Numbered from the stretch's first letter, positions 49,363-58,421 are shown. The stretch is DNA of 64,000 nt from Zhenpiania hominis (GCF_014333425.1 NZ_JACRYT010000003.1:1-64000); one strand, 5' to 3'. Notes: generated by a model not told the origin, from the letters alone. Numbers and translations: made by a program.

Positions 49363-49902
49363 ATGGAGACAAAAAATTTGATCATCAGAGAGACCGTTTT
49401 CGAAGACTGCGAATTTTTCGCCAGGTGGGAAACCGATCCGGAGGTGACCAGGTTTCTCAGCTATGAGGATGACCGTTCCTATCCGGAGATCGTAGAGGAG
49501 TGGATTTTAGATAAACAAGACCCGGCGAAACTGCAGTTCACCGTAGTGAAAAAGGAGATACAGCAGCCTATCGGAAGAATCTGTATCAGCAGGATGGACC
49601 CGAAGAGTGACTCCCTTGATATTACAAAACTTTATATCGCGGGGGAGGCAAACCGGAAAGTCGGATTCGGAAAAGAGCTTATGAGAGAGCTTCTGGAGTA
49701 TTGCTTTGTGTTCCTGCATATGGAGCGGGTAACGCTGGACTATTATACCGGAAATAAAGCTGCCGCGGCTCTTTATGAAAAAATGGGATTTCAGAGTGAA
49801 GGCACCGCGAGAAACGCCGCCAAGAAAAACGGAAAGTATTATGACCTTCATTTAATGTCTATGCTGCGCTCTGAGTTCTTCGAGAGGGTTCACGACAGAT
49901 AA
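49363..49902 (+). CDS. GNAT-family N-acetyltransferase
   Basis: 179 residues of the RimJ/RimL-type branch. LIIRETVFEDCEFFARWETD opens the domain, the acetyl-CoA loop is EANRKVGFGKELMRELLEY near 105, and YTGNKAAAALYEKMGFQSEG near 130 is the closing motif. The acceptor is unknown. TTGAGGGGGAAACAGGCAAT precedes the ATG. It stands alone between the lipoprotein gene (divergent) and nrdD, with a terminator behind. Confidence 0.9.
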   Translation: METKNLIIRETVFEDCEFFARWETDPEVTRFLSYEDDRSYPEIVEEWILDKQDPAKLQFTVVKKEIQQPIGRICISRMDPKSDSLDITKLYIAGEANRKVGFGKELMRELLEYCFVFLHMERVTLDYYTGNKAAAALYEKMGFQSEGTARNAAKKNGKYYDLHLMSMLRSEFFERVHDR

Positions 49903-49930
49903 CAGAAAAGAAAGCAAGATAGGATCAGAA

Positions 49931-49972
49931 ACCTGCCGCGTTTGAGGAATCAAGCCCGGCAGTCTTTTTTTG
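49931..49972 (+). terminator. Terminator after the acetyltransferase gene
   Basis: CTGCCG at 49933-49938 and CGGCAG at 49957-49962 with an inner TTTG/CAAG pair, followed by TCTTTTTTT. Confidence 0.65.
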
Positions 49973-50015
49973 TTATTTGCGGATGAAGAATAGGAAAAAA
50001 GATTGCTTCTCTGTC

Positions 50016-50043
50016 TTGACTTCCGATCTAAACCATGTATAAT
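50016..50043 (+). promoter_or_regulatory. Sigma-A promoter of nrdDG
   Basis: TTGACT at 50016-50021 and TATAAT at 50038-50043 with a 16-base spacer, about 105 bases before the ATG. Confidence 0.7.
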
Positions 50044-50065
50044 TTTTATGTACCACTTCCAGAGA

Positions 50066-50081
50066 CCACTAGATATAGTGT
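50066..50081 (+). promoter_or_regulatory. NrdR box in the nrdDG leader
   Basis: CCACTAGATATAGTGT matches the 16-base NrdR consensus ACACTATATATAGTGT at 14 positions. It lies 23 bases after the -10. NrdR represses ribonucleotide reductase genes when dATP is high. The second box usually found ~31 bases away would overlap the -10 and is only weakly visible. Confidence 0.65.
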
Positions 50082-50147
50082 GGGCGCGAAGTGTTGAAAT
50101 CAGACGATAGCGGCGTTTTTTAGGTCGCTTTGTAAAGGGGATACAGT

Positions 50148-52493
50148 ATGGATTCAATTAAAAAGATTATTAAACGAGACGGCAGGACGGTTGACTTTGA
50201 CGTCAACAAAATCGCGGACGCGATTTATAAAGCGGCGAAAGTATTAGGCGGAAAAGATAAGGATATGGCCATGTATCTGGCCAGGCAGGTAGAGCTTTAC
50301 CTGGCGGAAATCCGTCACAACGATACGCCTACGGTAGAGCAGATTCAGGACGCGGTGGAAAAGGTCCTGATTGAAAACGGACACGCGCGTACGGCGAAGG
50401 AGTTTATTCTGTACCGGGCGGAGCGGACCAGAGTGCGGGATATGAATACCCGTCTGATGAAAATTTATGAAGATCTGACCTTCAAGGAAGCGGCGGAAAA
50501 CGACATCAAAAGAGAAAATGCCAATATTGACGGGGATACCGCCATGGGAACCATGCTCAAATACGGTTCCGAGGGAGCAAAGCAGTTTTATGAGATGTTT
50601 GTATTAAAGCCGGAGCACGCGAAAGCCCACAGGGAAGGAGATATTCACATCCACGATCTGGATTTCCTGACTCTGACCACAACCTGCTGCCAGATTGATA
50701 TTGAAAAGCTGTTTAAAGGCGGGTTTTCCACAGGCCACGGCTTTTTAAGAGAACCTAATGATATTCAGAGCTACGCGGCTCTGGCCTGCATCGCGATTCA
50801 GTCCAACCAGAACGATCAGCATGGAGGACAGAGTATTCCGGATTTCGATTACGGCATGGCAAACGGCGTGAAAAAAACCTTTAAAAAACTGTACTGGAAA
50901 AATGTAGGAAAGATGCTGGACATTCTTTACGATATTGACAACGGCGTGGACAAAGCCATGGAGATCGGAAAAAGCATCGAAGAGGAAGAGGGGATCTGTC
51001 CGATTCTTGCCGATGACAACGGATATAAGGAAAAAGAGCGGGAATATCTGAAAGAATTCTGCGAGGAAGAGGAGATCGGACGTCTCCAGGAACGGGCGAC
51101 CAAATACGCCAACAAGGAGATCCGGCGGGCCACCTATCAGGCTATGGAAGCCTTTGTTCATAACCTGAATACCATGCATTCCCGGGCGGGCGCGCAGATT
51201 CCGTTTTCCTCAATCAATTACGGTACGGACACGTCTCCTGAGGGGCGGATGGTAACGGAGAACATTATGCTGGCCACAGAAGCGGGACTGGGCAACGGGG
51301 AGACGGCGATTTTCCCGATTCATATTTTCAAAATAAAGGAAGGCGTCAACTACAATCCGGAAGATCCCAACTACGACCTCTTCAAGCTGGCCTGCAGAGT
51401 ATCGGCAAAGAGACTGTTTCCGAACTTCTCCTTCATTGACGCGCCTTTTAACCTGCAGTTCTATAAAGAAGGCGATCACAATACAGAAGCCGCCTACATG
51501 GGATGCCGTACAAGAGTTATGGCCAACGCTTACGATCCGGAGCGGCAGGTGGTGGGAGGCAGAGGAAATCTGAGCTTCACCTCGATCAATCTGCCGAGAA
51601 TCGCCATCAAGGCCCACGGCGACATTGATCTGTTCTTCGAAGATCTGGACCGCAAGCTGAGCCTGTGTGTGGATCAGCTGATGGAACGCTACAAGATTCA
51701 GGCGTCCAAGAAGGCGAAAAACTATCCGTTCCTTATGGGTCAGGGCATCTGGCTGGATTCGGACAAGCTGAAGCCCAATGATTCGGTGGCGGAGGTCTTA
51801 AAGCACGGAACCCTGACGGTGGGATTCATCGGACTCGCGGAGACTCTGAAAGCGCTCATCGGCGCGCATCACGGCGAGAGCAGAGAGGCGCAGAGCCTTG
51901 GCCTGGAAATCATCGGGTACATGAGAAAGCGTATGGACGAGGCCACAGCAAGAACCGGATTCAATTATTCGCTGATCGCGACGCCGGCGGAGGGACTGTC
52001 CGGCCGCTTTGTGCGGATTGACCGGAAAAGGTTCGGCGTGATTGAGGGTGTGACGGATCGGGAATATTATACCAACTCCTTCCACATCCCGGTATATTAC
52101 AACATTTCCGCTTTCGACAAAATCCGGCTGGAAGCACCGTATCACGCTCTGACAAACGGCGGGCACATTACCTATGTGGAACTGGACGGAGATCCGTGCA
52201 AAAATCTGGACGCCTTTGAGCGCATTGTCCGCTGCATGAAGGAAAGCGGAGTCGGATACGGTTCCATCAATCACCCGGTAGACCGGGATCCGGTCTGCGG
52301 ATATACCGGTATTATTGATAACGAATGTCCGCACTGCCACCGAACAGAAGATGACGGGGACGAAGGATTCGAACGTATCCGCAGAATCACCGGATATCTG
52401 GTAGGTACGGTGGACCGCTTTAATAACGCCAAAGCGGCAGAGGAAAAGGACCGCGTCAAACACGACGTGGCGGAAGGGTATGAGGTGATATGA
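50148..52493 (+). CDS. nrdD: Anaerobic ribonucleoside-triphosphate reductase
   Basis: 781 residues. An ATP-cone (~1-95, IIKRDGRTVDFDVNKI) senses dATP/ATP. The glycyl-radical barrel has HIHDLDFLTLTTTCCQ near 165. The C-terminal zinc site is CGYTG...CPHCH near 720-735, and the radical glycine is Gly749 in RRITGYLVGT (commonly RVCGYL). It reduces NTPs to dNTPs without oxygen after activation by NrdG, which overlaps its 3' end by 4 bases. Confidence 0.96.
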   Translation: MDSIKKIIKRDGRTVDFDVNKIADAIYKAAKVLGGKDKDMAMYLARQVELYLAEIRHNDTPTVEQIQDAVEKVLIENGHARTAKEFILYRAERTRVRDMNTRLMKIYEDLTFKEAAENDIKRENANIDGDTAMGTMLKYGSEGAKQFYEMFVLKPEHAKAHREGDIHIHDLDFLTLTTTCCQIDIEKLFKGGFSTGHGFLREPNDIQSYAALACIAIQSNQNDQHGGQSIPDFDYGMANGVKKTFKKLYWKNVGKMLDILYDIDNGVDKAMEIGKSIEEEEGICPILADDNGYKEKEREYLKEFCEEEEIGRLQERATKYANKEIRRATYQAMEAFVHNLNTMHSRAGAQIPFSSINYGTDTSPEGRMVTENIMLATEAGLGNGETAIFPIHIFKIKEGVNYNPEDPNYDLFKLACRVSAKRLFPNFSFIDAPFNLQFYKEGDHNTEAAYMGCRTRVMANAYDPERQVVGGRGNLSFTSINLPRIAIKAHGDIDLFFEDLDRKLSLCVDQLMERYKIQASKKAKNYPFLMGQGIWLDSDKLKPNDSVAEVLKHGTLTVGFIGLAETLKALIGAHHGESREAQSLGLEIIGYMRKRMDEATARTGFNYSLIATPAEGLSGRFVRIDRKRFGVIEGVTDREYYTNSFHIPVYYNISAFDKIRLEAPYHALTNGGHITYVELDGDPCKNLDAFERIVRCMKESGVGYGSINHPVDRDPVCGYTGIIDNECPHCHRTEDDGDEGFERIRRITGYLVGTVDRFNNAKAAEEKDRVKHDVAEGYEVI

Positions 52494-53026
52494 GTCAGGC
52501 AGGCACGATCCGGCTGGCGGGAATCGTCCGGGAATCCATCGTAGACGGACCGGGATTCCGCTTTACGGTATTCTGCCAGGGATGTCCCCACCACTGTCCG
52601 GGCTGCCACAACCAGCAGACCCATGATTTCGCGGGAGGAAAGGACGTGGCTCTTTCGCGGATACTGGAAGAAATCGATAAAAATCCTCTTCTTTCCGGCG
52701 TAACCTTTTCCGGGGGAGAACCTTTCTGCCAGGCCGGAGCCTTTGCGGATCTGGCGGAGGAGGTGGAAAAAAGAGGTCTGGATATTGTAACCTTTTCCGG
52801 ATATACATACGAACAGCTGCGGGAAAAAGCCGAAACCGACGAGGATACAGCCCGGCTCCTGGCACATACATGGCTGCTAATCGACGGGCCCTTTAAAAAA
52901 GAGGAAAAGGATCTGACGTTAGCGTTCCGGGGCAGCCGAAACCAGCGGATTATCGATCTGAACGCCACCAGAAAGGAAGGAAGGCTGGTTCTGTGGGAGA
53001 AAAAAGAAGAAAAAAGCGGAAGTTAG
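52490..53026 (+). CDS. nrdG: Anaerobic ribonucleotide reductase activating protein (radical SAM)
   Basis: 178 residues. The radical-SAM cluster is Cys32-x3-Cys36-x2-Cys39 in QGCPHHCPGCHNQQTHDF, followed by the glycine-rich SAM loop (GVTFSGGEPFCQAGAF near 75). It generates the glycyl radical on NrdD. The start overlaps the nrdD stop (ATGA), so they are translationally coupled. Confidence 0.95.
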   Translation: MSQAGTIRLAGIVRESIVDGPGFRFTVFCQGCPHHCPGCHNQQTHDFAGGKDVALSRILEEIDKNPLLSGVTFSGGEPFCQAGAFADLAEEVEKRGLDIVTFSGYTYEQLREKAETDEDTARLLAHTWLLIDGPFKKEEKDLTLAFRGSRNQRIIDLNATRKEGRLVLWEKKEEKSGS

Positions 53027-53039
53027 GCGAAAAAAGAAC

Positions 53040-53068
53040 TTGTACAGAGGATTTCTGTATGATATAAT
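53040..53068 (+). promoter_or_regulatory. Promoter of rpmB
   Basis: TTGTAC at 53040-53045 and TATAAT at 53063-53068 with a 17-base spacer, 75 bases before the ATG. Confidence 0.6.
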
Positions 53069-53142
53069 GTCATTTGTTCGAGTGCTCTCGAATCAATTTG
53101 TAATCATGCGAAAGCTTAAGATACTTAAAGGAGGTGCGGTAG

Positions 53143-53334
53143 ATGTCAAGAAAATGTGAAATTTGTGGCAAAGGCCAGGTTTCCGGAAATAATGTGTCTC
53201 ATTCCAACAGACACACAAGAAGAAAATGGAACGCGAACATTCAGACGATCCGGATTGAAGAAAACGGAACAGTAAGAAAAGCCAAAGTTTGTACCAGATG
53301 CATCCGGTCAAACAAAGTAAACCGTGCCATTTAA
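53143..53334 (+). CDS. rpmB: 50S ribosomal protein L28
   Basis: 63 residues with CEICGK...HSNRHTRRKW...CTRCI. The four cysteines mark the zinc-binding (C+) version of L28. AAAGGAGGTGC precedes the ATG. A terminator follows directly. Confidence 0.96.
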   Translation: MSRKCEICGKGQVSGNNVSHSNRHTRRKWNANIQTIRIEENGTVRKAKVCTRCIRSNKVNRAI

Positions 53335-53338
53335 TGAA

Positions 53339-53376
53339 AAAAGCAAGACCTGCCGCAAGCGGCGGGTCTTTTCATT
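53339..53376 (+). terminator. Terminator of rpmB
   Basis: AAGACCTGCCGC and GCGGCGGGTCTT pair around AA with one mismatch, then TTTC. Confidence 0.8.
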
Positions 53377-53563
53377 TACAGTAAAGGCGGATTCCACAGA
53401 ACAGCAGCAGACATCCCAGCAGCAGAATCCACGCTTTTACCGGGAGGAAAAAGGCGCAGATTGTGACAACTCCGAACACAAGCAGCACGAATCCCATATC
53501 TTTGACATCGTGCCGGCACGGAGGCCGTTTATGTTTACGTTTCTTACATTTATTCCGATTCAT
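53372..53563 (-). CDS. Small membrane protein
   Basis: 63 residues, antiparallel between rpmB and the asp23 gene. A Lys/Arg/His-rich start (NRNKCKKRKHKRPPCRHD) is followed by two hydrophobic stretches, MGFVLLVFGVVTICAFFL and AWILLLGCLLLFCGIRL. AAAAGGTGAT precedes its ATG at a good distance, supporting that it is real. Function unknown. Confidence 0.6.
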   Translation of the reverse strand: MNRNKCKKRKHKRPPCRHDVKDMGFVLLVFGVVTICAFFLPVKAWILLLGCLLLFCGIRLYCK

Positions 53564-53658
53564 AGCATCACCTTTTACAGATTATGATTTTCTTTCGGAG
53601 ATTGTGCAGAGACGTTTAATTATGTTAAAATAGATAAAACTATCAGGAGGAGCGAATT

Positions 53659-54045
53659 TTGATTACAGTAGAAACGGAATTCGGAACGATTACGATTACA
53701 AAATCCGTGATTGGAAAAATCATTACAGACGTCATTGACGAATTTGAAGGAAAAGTGATCATTTCCAACCATAAAGGCAAAGTGCCGGGCCTTGTTTCCA
53801 AAATCGGAGGAATGGACGAAATCAGCAATATGGAGATCAACCTTACGGAACAGGGACTGGATATCCGTATTTTTGTCGTTCTGCGGTTTGGAACCAGTAT
53901 CACCCGCGTGACCAACCAGCTGGTGGATGAAATTCACAGGCGGGTACGGGAAATGACCGCTATGGAGCCAAACAGCGTGGCAGTTGTTGTGACAGGGATG
54001 ATTTCCAAGCATATTGCTCCAAGACATATCGAGGTGACGAGATAG
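53659..54045 (+). CDS. Asp23/Gls24 family protein (YloU-like)
   Basis: 128 residues started at the TTG at 53659; AGGAGG sits 8-9 bases upstream and no ATG fits. The sequence ITVETEFGTITITKSVIGKI and the later GISI..VTNQLVDEIHRRVREMT block are typical of Asp23/Gls24 proteins, small membrane-associated envelope-stress proteins often next to rpmB. In Bacillus the dihydroxyacetone/fatty-acid kinase gene (yloV) sits between it and recG; here recG starts at the very next base (TAG-ATG). Confidence 0.88.
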   Translation: MITVETEFGTITITKSVIGKIITDVIDEFEGKVIISNHKGKVPGLVSKIGGMDEISNMEINLTEQGLDIRIFVVLRFGTSITRVTNQLVDEIHRRVREMTAMEPNSVAVVVTGMISKHIAPRHIEVTR

Positions 54046-56088
54046 ATGCAGTTAAAGGATCCGGTAAGCGTATTAAAAGGGGTTGGCCCGAAAAAGCAGG
54101 CCGCGCTAAAGCGTCTGGGGATTGAGACCATAGGCGACTTTCTGATGTTTTTCCCCAGAGAGTATCAGGATCGGCGGAGCATCTGCCCGATTTCCCAGCT
54201 GAAACAGGAGCAGCCGGTCCGGGTGCGGGCGGAAGTGGAACTGGTGGTAAAGGATCCCTACCGCAGAGGAAGGCGGCAGAATCTGAGACTTCTTGTAAAG
54301 GATCCCACCGGAAAGCTGGAGATCGTTTTTTTTCAGGCAGGGTATCTTGCCGATTCCTTTAAAATCGGGACAGTCTATGATTTTTACGGAAAACCGACGG
54401 TGAACCGGGGTCGGATGCAGATGCTCCATCCGGACTTTTCGAAACAGGAGCAGGGAGAGTCTTCGGGGATTCTTCCGGTGTATCCTCTTGCCGCGGGACT
54501 GACGCAGAAGGAGATGCGCGGCTGGCAGAAAACAGCCCTCAGCGCGGCAGGAGAAATCGGAGAATATCTTCCCGCGGATCTTGTCAGCCGCAACCGGCTC
54601 TGCAGTCTGGAATACGCCATTGCCAACGTTCACTTCCCCGAAGATCGAAAACCGCTGCTGCAGGGAAAATACAGGCTTATTTTCGATGAACTTCTGGCCC
54701 TGCAGACCGGCCTCTTAGCGGCCAAAAACGCTTCTTCCTCCGGCAAAAAAGGAATTGTGTTCAGCCCCGGCGAAAAGGCAGAGGCGTATATCATGGGCCT
54801 CGGATACCAGCTGACATCGGCCCAGAAGCGGGTAACCGAAGAAATTCTTTCGGATCTTTCTTCCGGAAATGTGATGAACCGGCTTGTGCAGGGCGATGTA
54901 GGATCCGGAAAGACGGTGGTAGCGGAAATTGCCCTGTACAAAGCAGTAAAAAGCGGATTTCAGGGCGTTATGATGGCGCCTACGGAAATTCTGGCAAAGC
55001 AGCATTACAGCGGCCTTTCCAAAAGCTTCGCTTCCCACGGGATTAAAGTCGGCCTTCTGACCGGGAGCATGGGCTCGAAAGAAAAAAGGGAAACGCTGCG
55101 GGAACTTGCGGAGGGAAGGATTCAGATTTTAGTCGGGACCCACGCGATTATTCAGCCGGATGTGGTCTTTCACAAACTGGGACTTGTCGTTACCGACGAG
55201 CAGCACCGGTTTGGCGTCAACCAGAGGACCGCTCTTTCCGAAAAAGGGGAAAACCCTCATGTGCTGGTTATGACCGCGACGCCGATTCCAAGGACCCTGG
55301 CGGTGATCCTGTATGGAGATCTGGATATTTCCATCATTGACGAGCTTCCGCCGGGAAGGCAGAAAATTACAACCCGCGCCATTGATCAGAGTCAGCGAAA
55401 CGCCTGTTATGATTTTGTGGAAAAGGAACTTCAGAAAGGAAGGCAGGCCTATGTGGTAGCGCCGCTCATCGACGAATCGGAAACGCTGGATGTGAAATCG
55501 GCGGAAGAGCTGTATCAGGAACTGAGCGGACGGTTCAAAGGCGTTCAGACCGCGCTGCTGCACGGGGCCATGAAACAGCAGGAAAAAGACGGGATTATGG
55601 AACGTTTTTATAACAATGAGATCCAGGTGCTGGTTTCCACGGTTGTCATCGAAGTGGGCATCAATGTTCCCAACGCCACGGTTATGGTGATTGAAAACGC
55701 GGAACGTTTCGGACTCGCCCAGCTCCACCAGCTGCGGGGGCGGGTAGGACGAGGGTCGCACCGTTCCTACTGTGTTCTGATCTCCCACAATCCTTCGGAG
55801 ATCGCCCAGCAGAGGGCGCAGATCATGGCCGAGTCCCAGGACGGTTTTTACATAGCCGAACAGGATTTAAAGCTGCGGGGACCGGGAGAGATTTTCGGCA
55901 CCAGGCAGCACGGCGTTCCGGATCTGCTGCTGGCGGATCTGGCAAAGCATATTAAAATTTTAAATGACGTAAAACAGGAAGCCCAGCGGATTACAGAAGA
56001 AGATCCGCTGCTGGAAAGTGAAACCTACAGCGGTCTCAGAAGGCGTGTAATCAAGCTTTTCGGCGAAGACTTTTCCCTCAGGCTGTAG
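54046..56088 (+). CDS. recG: ATP-dependent DNA helicase RecG
   Basis: 680 residues. The N-terminal wedge/OB domain (VSVLKGVGPKKQAALKRLGI to ~200) is followed by the helicase core: QGDVGSGKTVVAEIA (motif I) near 282, DEQHRFG (motif II) near 385, MTATPIPRT (III), VVIEVGINVPNATVMVI and QLHQLRGRVGRG (V/VI) near 540-570. It remodels stalled forks and Holliday junctions. It directly abuts the asp23 gene, implying coupled expression. Confidence 0.96.
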   Translation: MQLKDPVSVLKGVGPKKQAALKRLGIETIGDFLMFFPREYQDRRSICPISQLKQEQPVRVRAEVELVVKDPYRRGRRQNLRLLVKDPTGKLEIVFFQAGYLADSFKIGTVYDFYGKPTVNRGRMQMLHPDFSKQEQGESSGILPVYPLAAGLTQKEMRGWQKTALSAAGEIGEYLPADLVSRNRLCSLEYAIANVHFPEDRKPLLQGKYRLIFDELLALQTGLLAAKNASSSGKKGIVFSPGEKAEAYIMGLGYQLTSAQKRVTEEILSDLSSGNVMNRLVQGDVGSGKTVVAEIALYKAVKSGFQGVMMAPTEILAKQHYSGLSKSFASHGIKVGLLTGSMGSKEKRETLRELAEGRIQILVGTHAIIQPDVVFHKLGLVVTDEQHRFGVNQRTALSEKGENPHVLVMTATPIPRTLAVILYGDLDISIIDELPPGRQKITTRAIDQSQRNACYDFVEKELQKGRQAYVVAPLIDESETLDVKSAEELYQELSGRFKGVQTALLHGAMKQQEKDGIMERFYNNEIQVLVSTVVIEVGINVPNATVMVIENAERFGLAQLHQLRGRVGRGSHRSYCVLISHNPSEIAQQRAQIMAESQDGFYIAEQDLKLRGPGEIFGTRQHGVPDLLLADLAKHIKILNDVKQEAQRITEEDPLLESETYSGLRRRVIKLFGEDFSLRL

Positions 56089-56178
56089 CTTGCCAAAAGC
56101 AGGAAGGTAAAGCAATTATTACATGACATACTTTCTTTCTCCCAGGTTAAATTAATAGCGTACAGGAGGTGAGATAAC

Positions 56179-56379
56179 ATGTCATTACAGGATAAAATGA
56201 ATACAAACGCGAAACCCGCGTTGAAGAACCTGAAAACAGAAGTTGCCAATGAACTTGGACTGTCCAACTATGATCAGACAGACAAGGGCAACCTGACTGC
56301 GAGACAGAACGGCTATGTCGGCGGCTATATGACAAAGAAGCTGGTCGAGATGGCAGAACAGCAGATGTCTGGAAAATAA
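56179..56379 (+). CDS. Alpha/beta-type small acid-soluble spore protein, copy 1
   Basis: 66 residues. ALKNLKTEVANELGL contains the germination protease (GPR) cleavage region TEVANEL, and GNLTARQNGYVGGYMTKKLVEM is the second conserved helix. The protein coats forespore DNA and protects it from UV. ACAGGAGG precedes the ATG. Expected under sigma-G; the upstream CATACTT is a possible -10 but the -35 is unclear. Confidence 0.93.
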   Translation: MSLQDKMNTNAKPALKNLKTEVANELGLSNYDQTDKGNLTARQNGYVGGYMTKKLVEMAEQQMSGK

Positions 56380-56400
56380 CACCACGGGAGGTAAGAGAGC

Positions 56401-56601
56401 ATGTCATTACAGGATAAGATGAATACAAACGCGAAACCCGCGTTAAAGAACCTGAAGACGGAAGTCGCAAACGAGCTGGGACTGTCCGACTATGAGCAGA
56501 CCGATAAGGGCAACCTGACCGCAAGACAGAACGGCTATGTCGGCGGCTATATGACAAAGAAGCTGGTTGAGATGGCAGAACAGCAGATGGCCGGAAAATA
56601 A
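56401..56601 (+). CDS. Alpha/beta-type small acid-soluble spore protein, copy 2
   Basis: 66 residues, a tandem duplicate of the preceding SASP with three substitutions (Asn to Asp and Asp to Glu in the SNYDQT segment, Ser to Ala near the C-terminus). GGGAGG precedes the ATG and the gap is 21 bases, so one mRNA serves both. A hairpin follows at 56641. Confidence 0.93.
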   Translation: MSLQDKMNTNAKPALKNLKTEVANELGLSDYEQTDKGNLTARQNGYVGGYMTKKLVEMAEQQMAGK

Positions 56602-56640
56602 CCATGTGCTGTCAATAAGTTAATTCTGAGATGTATTGAA

Positions 56641-56685
56641 GGGTATCCACTGGAACACTTTCCTTGGTGGATGCCTTTCTTTTTG
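56641..56685 (+). terminator. Terminator of the SASP pair
   Basis: GGTATCCAC at 56642-56650 and GTGGATGCC at 56667-56675 pair with one wobble, then TTTCTTTTT. Confidence 0.7.
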
Positions 56686-56738
56686 TGGAAAGGCTTTACA
56701 GAATATGATAAAATAATTCCCTAAGAGGTGACAGAACA

Positions 56739-57281
56739 ATGAGAATTATAGCAGGAGATTATAAAGGGCGGCGGCTTCATACCCCTGTGGATGAGCGAAT
56801 CCGGCCCACAACCGATAAAGTAAAGGAAGCGGTGTTCAGCATGCTGGACAGCCAGATAGGACTCTTTGGAATCCGCGCGCTGGATTTGTTTTCCGGAACC
56901 GGAAATCTGGGGCTTGAGGCTCTGAGCAGAGGCGCCAGGCATTGCTGGTTCGGGGACAGCTCCCGGGACAGCTTAAAGCTGATAAAGGAAAACATCGCTT
57001 ACTGCAGGGCGCAGGACAAATCCACCGTGCTGGCGGGAGATTTCCGGAAGACTCTGGGAAGGCTGGGGACGCGGATGGATGTGATTTTTCTGGATCCGCC
57101 CTATGAGATGGGGTTGCTGCCCGAATGTTTTTCGCTGATTCGGGAATACGGGTGCCTGGCAGAGGACGGATTGATTGTAGCGGAACACAGAAGGGAAGAG
57201 CAGCTTCCGGAGGAACTGGAAGGCTTTGAGAAAATCAAAGAAAAAAAGTACGGAACCGTTGTAATATCAATCTATGGTTGA
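56739..57281 (+). CDS. rsmD: 16S rRNA (guanine966-N2)-methyltransferase
   Basis: 180 residues. Conserved start MRIIAGDYKGRRLHTP and RPTTDKVKEAVFSML, SAM motif LDLFSGTGNLGLEALSRGA near 45, and catalytic DPPY in VIFLDPPYEMG near 123. It methylates G966 of 16S rRNA. AAGAGGTGAC precedes the ATG. It is followed by coaD as in many Firmicutes. Confidence 0.95.
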   Translation: MRIIAGDYKGRRLHTPVDERIRPTTDKVKEAVFSMLDSQIGLFGIRALDLFSGTGNLGLEALSRGARHCWFGDSSRDSLKLIKENIAYCRAQDKSTVLAGDFRKTLGRLGTRMDVIFLDPPYEMGLLPECFSLIREYGCLAEDGLIVAEHRREEQLPEELEGFEKIKEKKYGTVVISIYG

Positions 57282-57347
57282 TATCGGCGGGGGTCTTGTG
57301 ATACAATACGATATAGAACAGGCTCAGACAGGCGGAGGATAGAAGAC

Positions 57348-57833
57348 ATGAAGCAAAAAGCCATTTACACAGGCTCGTTTGACCCACTGACAAACGGACA
57401 TATGGATATTATTACAAGAGCGTCAAAGCTGTACGACAAACTGGTGATCGGAGTGATCTTCAATCCTTCCAAGAAATCCATGTTTACACTGGAGGAACGG
57501 GAAGAGATGATCCGTGAGGCGACGAAGGATCTTCCCAATGTGGAAGTGGATCATTTCTCCGGGCTTTTAGCGGATTATGTAAATGAAAACAAGTTTGACG
57601 TAGTAGTCAGAGGCCTTCGTGCTACTACGGATTTTGAATATGAGATCCAGATGGCGCAGATGAACGCGAGACTTTACCGGGATAATGTGGAAACGATCTT
57701 TTTAATGACGAATCCCCAGTATTCGTTTATCAGTTCCAGTATGATTAAGGAAGTACATTCTCTGAACGGGTGCGTGGACGGACTGATCCCGGAAATCATT
57801 TTAGAATATATGGATAAGAAAAGAAAGGTTTAG
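57348..57833 (+). CDS. coaD: Phosphopantetheine adenylyltransferase
   Basis: 161 residues. YTGSFDPLTNGHMDII carries the HxGH-type nucleotidyltransferase motif (here TNGH) and FISSSMIKEV the ISSTxVR-type lysine motif. It makes dephospho-CoA from ATP and 4'-phosphopantetheine. GGCGGAGGA precedes the ATG. Confidence 0.96.
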   Translation: MKQKAIYTGSFDPLTNGHMDIITRASKLYDKLVIGVIFNPSKKSMFTLEEREEMIREATKDLPNVEVDHFSGLLADYVNENKFDVVVRGLRATTDFEYEIQMAQMNARLYRDNVETIFLMTNPQYSFISSSMIKEVHSLNGCVDGLIPEIILEYMDKKRKV

Positions 57834-57845
57834 GGGAGGACACGA

Positions 57846-58421
57846 ATGAAGGTATTAGATCTGTTAGAAGAAATTGAAGAAATCGTAGATACCGCGTCAG
57901 GATTTCCGTTGACAGGAAAAATCATGGTCGATGCGCAGGAACTTTTGGAAATCGTAAGGGAAATCCGGCTGGAGCTGCCGGATGAAATTCAGCAGGCCCA
58001 GTGGATTAAAAACGAGAGAGAACGGATTATCGCGGAAGCGAAGAAGGAATATGAGGCGGTTATCGCCGATGCCAAGCGGCAGGCGGAAGCCCTGGTGGAA
58101 AATGACGATATCACCGTTAAGGCAAAGCTGAGAGCGGACGAGCTGATGCGGGTAACCGAGGAAACCGCCAAACAGCTTAAGATGAGTACCTATGATTATG
58201 TGGACAGCATCCTCTATAATTTCCAGGAAAAGATGGAGCATCTCAACGCTTTGTATTTCGGGGACATGTTCGGAACCATTGAGAAAACGTTCAACGATAT
58301 TAACGAAACTCTTGCCAGCAATCGAAATGAAATTAAAGAAATGGCTTACCGCACCGAGAGTGGACAGGATGAGATCCTGCCGTCGGAAAATGAAGAGGAT
58401 CCGGATTCGGAACGTGACTGA
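57846..58421 (+). CDS. Coiled-coil protein resembling ATPase B/E subunit stalks
   Basis: 191 residues. The N-terminus VLDLLEEIEEIVDTASGFPLTGKIMVD is a conserved opening in clostridial proteins found after coaD. Residues ~60-120 (NERERIIAEAKKEYEAVIAD and beyond) form an Ala/Glu/Lys-rich coiled coil like that of F-type b or V-type E subunits, which earns such proteins an ATPase label without evidence for it. The C-terminus is acidic. No catalytic motif. GGGGAGGACACGA precedes the ATG, 12 bases after coaD. A role in cell division or envelope scaffolding is only a guess. Confidence 0.8.
   Translation: MKVLDLLEEIEEIVDTASGFPLTGKIMVDAQELLEIVREIRLELPDEIQQAQWIKNERERIIAEAKKEYEAVIADAKRQAEALVENDDITVKAKLRADELMRVTEETAKQLKMSTYDYVDSILYNFQEKMEHLNALYFGDMFGTIEKTFNDINETLASNRNEIKEMAYRTESGQDEILPSENEEDPDSERD

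Noticed and set aside
53324..53587. 87-codon plus-strand frame downstream of rpmB
   Set aside because: It overlaps the rpmB terminator and the better-supported minus-strand small membrane protein, and has a low-complexity Gln/His-rich product.
56147..56605. Minus-strand frame with an internal protein repeat
   Set aside because: It is the antisense of the two tandem SASP genes, which explains the repetition.
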